Below, piece after piece: positions 61,103-64,000 of a stretch of DNA of 64,000 nucleotides. The translations under genes and the position numbers were made by a program. Under the pieces are notes generated by a model. The model was not told the DNA's origin. It did not search any database and was given only the letters and a program-made list of their open reading frames with translations. The number at the start of each line of letters is the position of its first letter. The first letter of the stretch is position 1. This DNA is from Acidipropionibacterium acidipropionici. Lineage in GTDB: Bacteria > Actinomycetota > Actinomycetes > Propionibacteriales > Propionibacteriaceae. The stretch is from the NCBI RefSeq assembly GCF_001441165.1, contig NZ_CP013126.1, positions 959,551 through 1,023,550 on the forward strand, read 5' to 3'.

Positions 61103-61255
61103 TCATCAACGCCCATCTGATGGCCGATTTGAACCAAAATAATGAGGGAATCGCTCATTCTTGGTGAGTGGAGTACTTCACGTGTGGACGCTGTTCACTG
61201 TCTGGACGACGGCTGCGCCCGAATCCGGGCGGGCCGGGGTGGCAGGATCTGCCCC

Positions 61256-62137
61256 ATGGGCTCGTTCACCTCCGATGACACCGCACTGATCTTCGAGGGC
61301 GGCGGCATGCGTGCCAGCTACTCCTGCGCGGTGGTGGTCAAGCTGCTGCGCGAGAGGGTCAGCCTGCCCCACGTCTCCGGGATCTCGGCCGGCTCCTCGA
61401 ACACCGCGAACTACCTGTCTCGGGACGCCACCAGAGCCCGGGAGTGCTTCGTCGAATTCGCCGCCGACCCCCAGCTGGGCGGGCTGCGCACTTTCGTCAC
61501 CGGCCGCGGACTCTTCAACTCCGAGTACATCTACCAGCACACCTCCCGGCCCGAGGAGGCCCTCCCCTTCGACTGGACCGCCTTCCAGGCCAATCCTGCG
61601 GCGATGCGGATCGGCGCCACCAGGACCGACAACGGGCAGCAGCAGTGGTTCACCCGCGCCGACATCCGCTCCATGGCGGACCTCATGGTGAAGGTCCAGG
61701 CCTCCTCGACGATGCCCGGGCTGATGCCGCCGGTCACCATCGACGGGGTGGAGTACGTCGACGGGGCGATCGGCCCCAACGGCGGGATCCCCCTGGACGC
61801 CGCCCAGATGGACGGGTACGAACGCTTCCTGGTGGTGATGACGCGGACCCGCGACTACGTCAAGAAGCCCCCGCGCAATATCCGGGCGCTCAACCGGATC
61901 TTCCGGAGGCGGCCAGCGGTGGCCGAGGCGCTGGCCGGGCGGTGGCGTCGCTACAACGCCACCCGCGAGGAGCTGCTCGATCTGGAGTCCTCCGGAAAGG
62001 CCGTGCTCTACTTCCCCGACCAGATGCCCATCGAGAATCAGGAGCGGCGGGTCGCGAAGCTGCGGCACTGCTACGCCCTCGGGATGGGTCAGATCAACCG
62101 GGAATGGCCCCGGTGGAGAGACTTCCTGGGTATCTGA
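61256..62137 (+). CDS. Patatin-like phospholipase family protein
   Basis: Protein of 293 residues with the patatin fold: the oxyanion loop EGGGMRASYSCAVV, the nucleophile in GISAGSSN (G-x-S-x-G) and the catalytic aspartate in VDGAIGPNGG. No signal peptide. It resembles the bacterial YjjU-type patatin proteins. ATG 61256 has AGGA 9 bases upstream. Probably a lipid acyl hydrolase with unknown substrate. Confidence 0.88.
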   Translation: MGSFTSDDTALIFEGGGMRASYSCAVVVKLLRERVSLPHVSGISAGSSNTANYLSRDATRARECFVEFAADPQLGGLRTFVTGRGLFNSEYIYQHTSRPEEALPFDWTAFQANPAAMRIGATRTDNGQQQWFTRADIRSMADLMVKVQASSTMPGLMPPVTIDGVEYVDGAIGPNGGIPLDAAQMDGYERFLVVMTRTRDYVKKPPRNIRALNRIFRRRPAVAEALAGRWRRYNATREELLDLESSGKAVLYFPDQMPIENQERRVAKLRHCYALGMGQINREWPRWRDFLGI

Positions 62138-62174
62138 ACCCGGGAGCATCCTGCCGGACTCGACCCCGCCGAGG

Positions 62175-62252
62175 GGTCAGCGAGCCCTGGCGAGCGCAGC
62201 GGGGTCGCCCCCCTGTTGAGGGCTCCTCAGCGAGCGCCTGCGCGAGCGAAGG
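62175..62252. repeat. GCGAGCG-type dispersed elements, copies B and C
   Basis: A weak copy (GTCAGCGAGCCCTGGCGAGC) begins at about 62175 and a strong one (GCGAGCGCCTGCGCGAGCGA then AGG) at about 62230. The strong copy supplies the last codons of the aminotransferase gene. It matches the element at 50034. Confidence 0.55.
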
Positions 62253-63315
62253 GGGAGTTGCCTCCCCCTACTCGGGCAAGCGCGAAAGCCGTCAGGCAGC
62301 GATCGTTCTCCTCGGGGGAGCCGATGGACAGCCGGATCCCCTCGGACTGCCAGCAGCGGGCGAAGACGCCGTGGCTGCGCAGCACCTCGTCGATCCGGGC
62401 GGTGTCGTCACCGGTGGACAGCCACACGAAGTTAGCCTGGGAGTCGGTGACGGGCCATCCCTGGGAGCGCAGCTCCGCGGTGACCCGGGAGCGCTCGGCG
62501 ACGATCTTGGCGACCCTCTCCTCGAGCTCGTCCTCGTGGGCCAGGGAGGCCAGTGCCGCCTTCTGCGCCAGGTCGCTCACCGCGAAGGGGGTGGCCACCC
62601 GGCGCAGATCCTCGGCGATCTCGACGCTGGAGATCGAGAATCCGATCCGCAGGCCGGCCAGCCCGTAGGCCTTGGAGAAGGTCTGCAGGTTGACGACGTT
62701 GGGATGACGGCGCATCATCTCCAGGCCGGAGACCGACTCGGCGTCGCGGTTGAAATGGATGTAGGCCTCATCGATCGCCACGATGACATCCTCGGGGACG
62801 CGCGCCAGGAAGCGCTCCACCTCGTCGGTGTGGAGGGTGGTGCCGGTGGGGTTGTTGGGGGTGCACAGCAGGATCAGCCGGGTGCGGTCGGTGATGGCGG
62901 CGGCCATGGCATCCAGGTCGTGGTGCAGGTCGGCGGTGAGCGGCACACGCACCGACGTCGCTCCCCCGACGACCGTGATGATCGGGTAGGCCTCGAAGGA
63001 CCGCCAGGCGAAGATCACCTCATCGCCCAGACCGGCGGTGGCGTGCACCAGCTGGGTGGCGACCTCCACCGATCCGGCGCCGACGGCCACCTGGTCGGTG
63101 GTGACGCCGAAGCGTTCGGCGATGGCGGTGCGGATCTCGACCGCCCCCATCGAGGGGTAGCGGTTGTAGCTGCCGAGTTCCTTCTCGATCTCGGCGACCA
63201 CCGAGGGCAGCGGCGGGTAGGGGTTCTCGTTGGAGGACAGCTTGACGGCGTCCGGGCCCTCGGCGGCGCCCTGCTTGTATGGCGGCAGTGACCTCACCAC
63301 ATCGCGACGGCTCAT
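62227..63315 (-). CDS. HisC-like aminotransferase (histidinol-phosphate or aromatic)
   Basis: PLP enzyme of 362 residues, fold type I. Motifs: SSNENPYPPLPSV, VGAGSVEVATQL, NNPTGTTL, AIDEAYIHF and the lysine in FSKAYGLAGLRIGF, which binds PLP. It belongs to the HisC/Pat group, which also acts on phenylpyruvate in actinobacteria. ATG 63315 has AGGAGG 9 bases upstream. No other his genes are nearby, which favours the aromatic-aminotransferase reading. The final residues (FARAGAR) come from a dispersed repeat. Confidence 0.88.
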   Translation of the reverse strand: MSRRDVVRSLPPYKQGAAEGPDAVKLSSNENPYPPLPSVVAEIEKELGSYNRYPSMGAVEIRTAIAERFGVTTDQVAVGAGSVEVATQLVHATAGLGDEVIFAWRSFEAYPIITVVGGATSVRVPLTADLHHDLDAMAAAITDRTRLILLCTPNNPTGTTLHTDEVERFLARVPEDVIVAIDEAYIHFNRDAESVSGLEMMRRHPNVVNLQTFSKAYGLAGLRIGFSISSVEIAEDLRRVATPFAVSDLAQKAALASLAHEDELEERVAKIVAERSRVTAELRSQGWPVTDSQANFVWLSTGDDTARIDEVLRSHGVFARCWQSEGIRLSIGSPEENDRCLTAFALARVGGGNSPFARAGAR

Positions 63316-63418
63316 CGTTGACGTCCTCCTCTGCTCGACCGGCAGATCTGACTGTCTCACACCCCGGCCGGAGACGGCGTCCCGGGCCGCATCGTGGGGT
63401 CGGCGGAGTCCGATACGG

Positions 63419-63579
63419 ATGAGTTCTGCCACATACCGGCCACCGAGTGGATAATCCCGTTCCCGACGCTGCCATGGCAGAACTCGTTGCAGACCGGGCG
63501 ACGCCCGAAATGAGTTCTGCCGCCACAGGGGCGGCGCCCGCACATTGCAAGTCGCGCCGATGTGGTGGCAGAACTCATT
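63419..63579. repeat. Two tandem palindromes built on ATGAGTTCTGCC
   Basis: Four copies of the GAGTTCTGCC motif alternate in orientation. Pair 1: 63419-63431 with 63475-63488. Pair 2: 63509-63527 with 63561-63579, a 19-bp stem with one mismatch. The loops differ. They fill the 302-base gap between the GlnQ-type and aminotransferase genes, which holds no gene. Confidence 0.85.
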
Positions 63580-63617
63580 CCAGTCCGGGACAGATCAACC
63601 CGGCAGCCGGACGAGCC

Positions 63618-64000
63618 TCACAGCACCTTGGACAGGAAGTCCTGGGTGCGGGCCTCCTTCGGGTCGGCGAGGATCTCGCGGGGATCCCCCTCCTCCACCA
63701 CGACGCCGTCAGCCATGAACATGAGATGGTCGCTCACCTCGCGTGCGAACCCCATCTCGTGGGTGACGACGACCATCGTCATGCCCTCCCCGGCGAGTTT
63801 GCGCATCACGTCGAGCACCTCGCCCACCATCTCCGGGTCCAGGGCGGAGGTGGGCTCGTCGAAGAGCATCACGTCGGGCCGCATCGCCAGGGCCCGGGCG
63901 ATCGCCACCCGCTGCTTCTGACCGCCGGACAGCTGGGCGGGAAGCGCGTCGGCCTTGTCCTCCAGCTTCACCTGGGAGAGCAGGTCGGCGGCCCGCTCGA
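63618..64000 (-). CDS. Polar amino-acid ABC transporter ATP-binding protein (partial)
   Basis: The C-terminal 127 or so residues of a GlnQ/ArtM-type ATPase are present; the gene continues past the window edge. Visible are the signature [15 protein letters not shown], Walker [20 protein letters not shown] and the H-loop [16 protein letters not shown], and the ending FLSKVL typical of the class. Walker A lies outside the window. It supplies energy for amino-acid uptake. Confidence 0.9.
   Translation of the reverse strand, partial: ERAADLLSQVKLEDKADALPAQLSGGQKQRVAIARALAMRPDVMLFDEPTSALDPEMVGEVLDVMRKLAGEGMTMVVVTHEMGFAREVSDHLMFMADGVVVEEGDPREILADPKEARTQDFLSKVL

Noticed and set aside
1-64000. tRNA or rRNA genes
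   Set aside because: I scanned for T-arm and anticodon-arm patterns by eye and saw no convincing case; a covariance search would settle it.

Overview
The window is high-GC DNA from an actinobacterium. Several signs point to a propionibacterial-type member of Propionibacteriales: strongly GC-biased third codon positions, frequent GTG starts, an actinobacterial Tad pilus locus, twin-arginine lipoproteins, formate-tetrahydrofolate ligase, CoA-acylating methylmalonate-semialdehyde dehydrogenase and a murQ/nanE amino-sugar block. The genus cannot be fixed from the sequence alone. No rRNA, tRNA, integrase, transposase or CRISPR array was recognised.

Layout: (1) 0-3.8 kb holds a multicopper oxidase and a SHOCT membrane protein, divergent from an OmpR-type two-component system, probably for copper. 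(2) 3.8-5.9 kb holds a degraded stretch, a hairpin repeat and a NarL-type sensor kinase without a partner. (3) 6.1-14.4 kb is a lipid-linked glycosylation block: two GT39 paralogues flanking a sensor kinase and a small exported peptide, then GtrA and a GT2 enzyme. (4) 14.4-15.3 kb is non-coding, with three exact-length 118-bp tandem repeats and hairpins. (5) 15.3-20.8 kb, minus strand, reads as a basic K/P-rich 39-residue peptide gene, hairpins, an ABC exporter, a beta-helix lipoprotein and a Tat-exported arylsulfotransferase. (6) 21-27 kb has a DHA2 MFS pump, a second small peptide gene, RtcB, two toxin-antitoxin loci (one with a broken toxin) and a LuxR-type response regulator. (7) 26.7-33.8 kb has a MacB-type ABC transporter, a sigma-like protein preceded by an iteron-like array, a DUF3592 protein and fhs. 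(8) 33.8-40.6 kb has a MntA/HepT pair, degraded genes, an MFS protein, a ketopantoate-reductase-like gene with an attenuator-like leader, an orphan antitoxin with a dead toxin, and mmsA.

(9) 40.7-49.9 kb is a complete minus-strand Tad/Flp pilus operon: CpaB, CpaE-like, TadA, TadB, TadC, Flp-like pilin, two TadE-like pseudopilins and a LysM-BTAD regulator. A 13-copy 21-bp minisatellite lies just upstream of the pilin, and consensus DnaA boxes lie upstream of the operon. (10) 50.1-52 kb has a lipoprotein, a small ORF and a GNAT acetyltransferase. (11) 52-61 kb is amino-sugar salvage: murQ divergent from a BadF-type kinase, an unknown membrane protein, DUF4127, nanE and a binding-protein ABC sugar importer without its ATPase. 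(12) 61.2-64 kb has a patatin-like protein, a HisC-like aminotransferase and the 3' part of a GlnQ-type ATPase that runs off the window.

The most unusual content is regulatory and repetitive DNA: at least ten long-stem palindromes between genes (three copies of one family), the 118-bp, 30-bp and 21-bp tandem arrays, a GGGCAACAC iteron array, and the peptide/exporter cluster at 17-21 kb.
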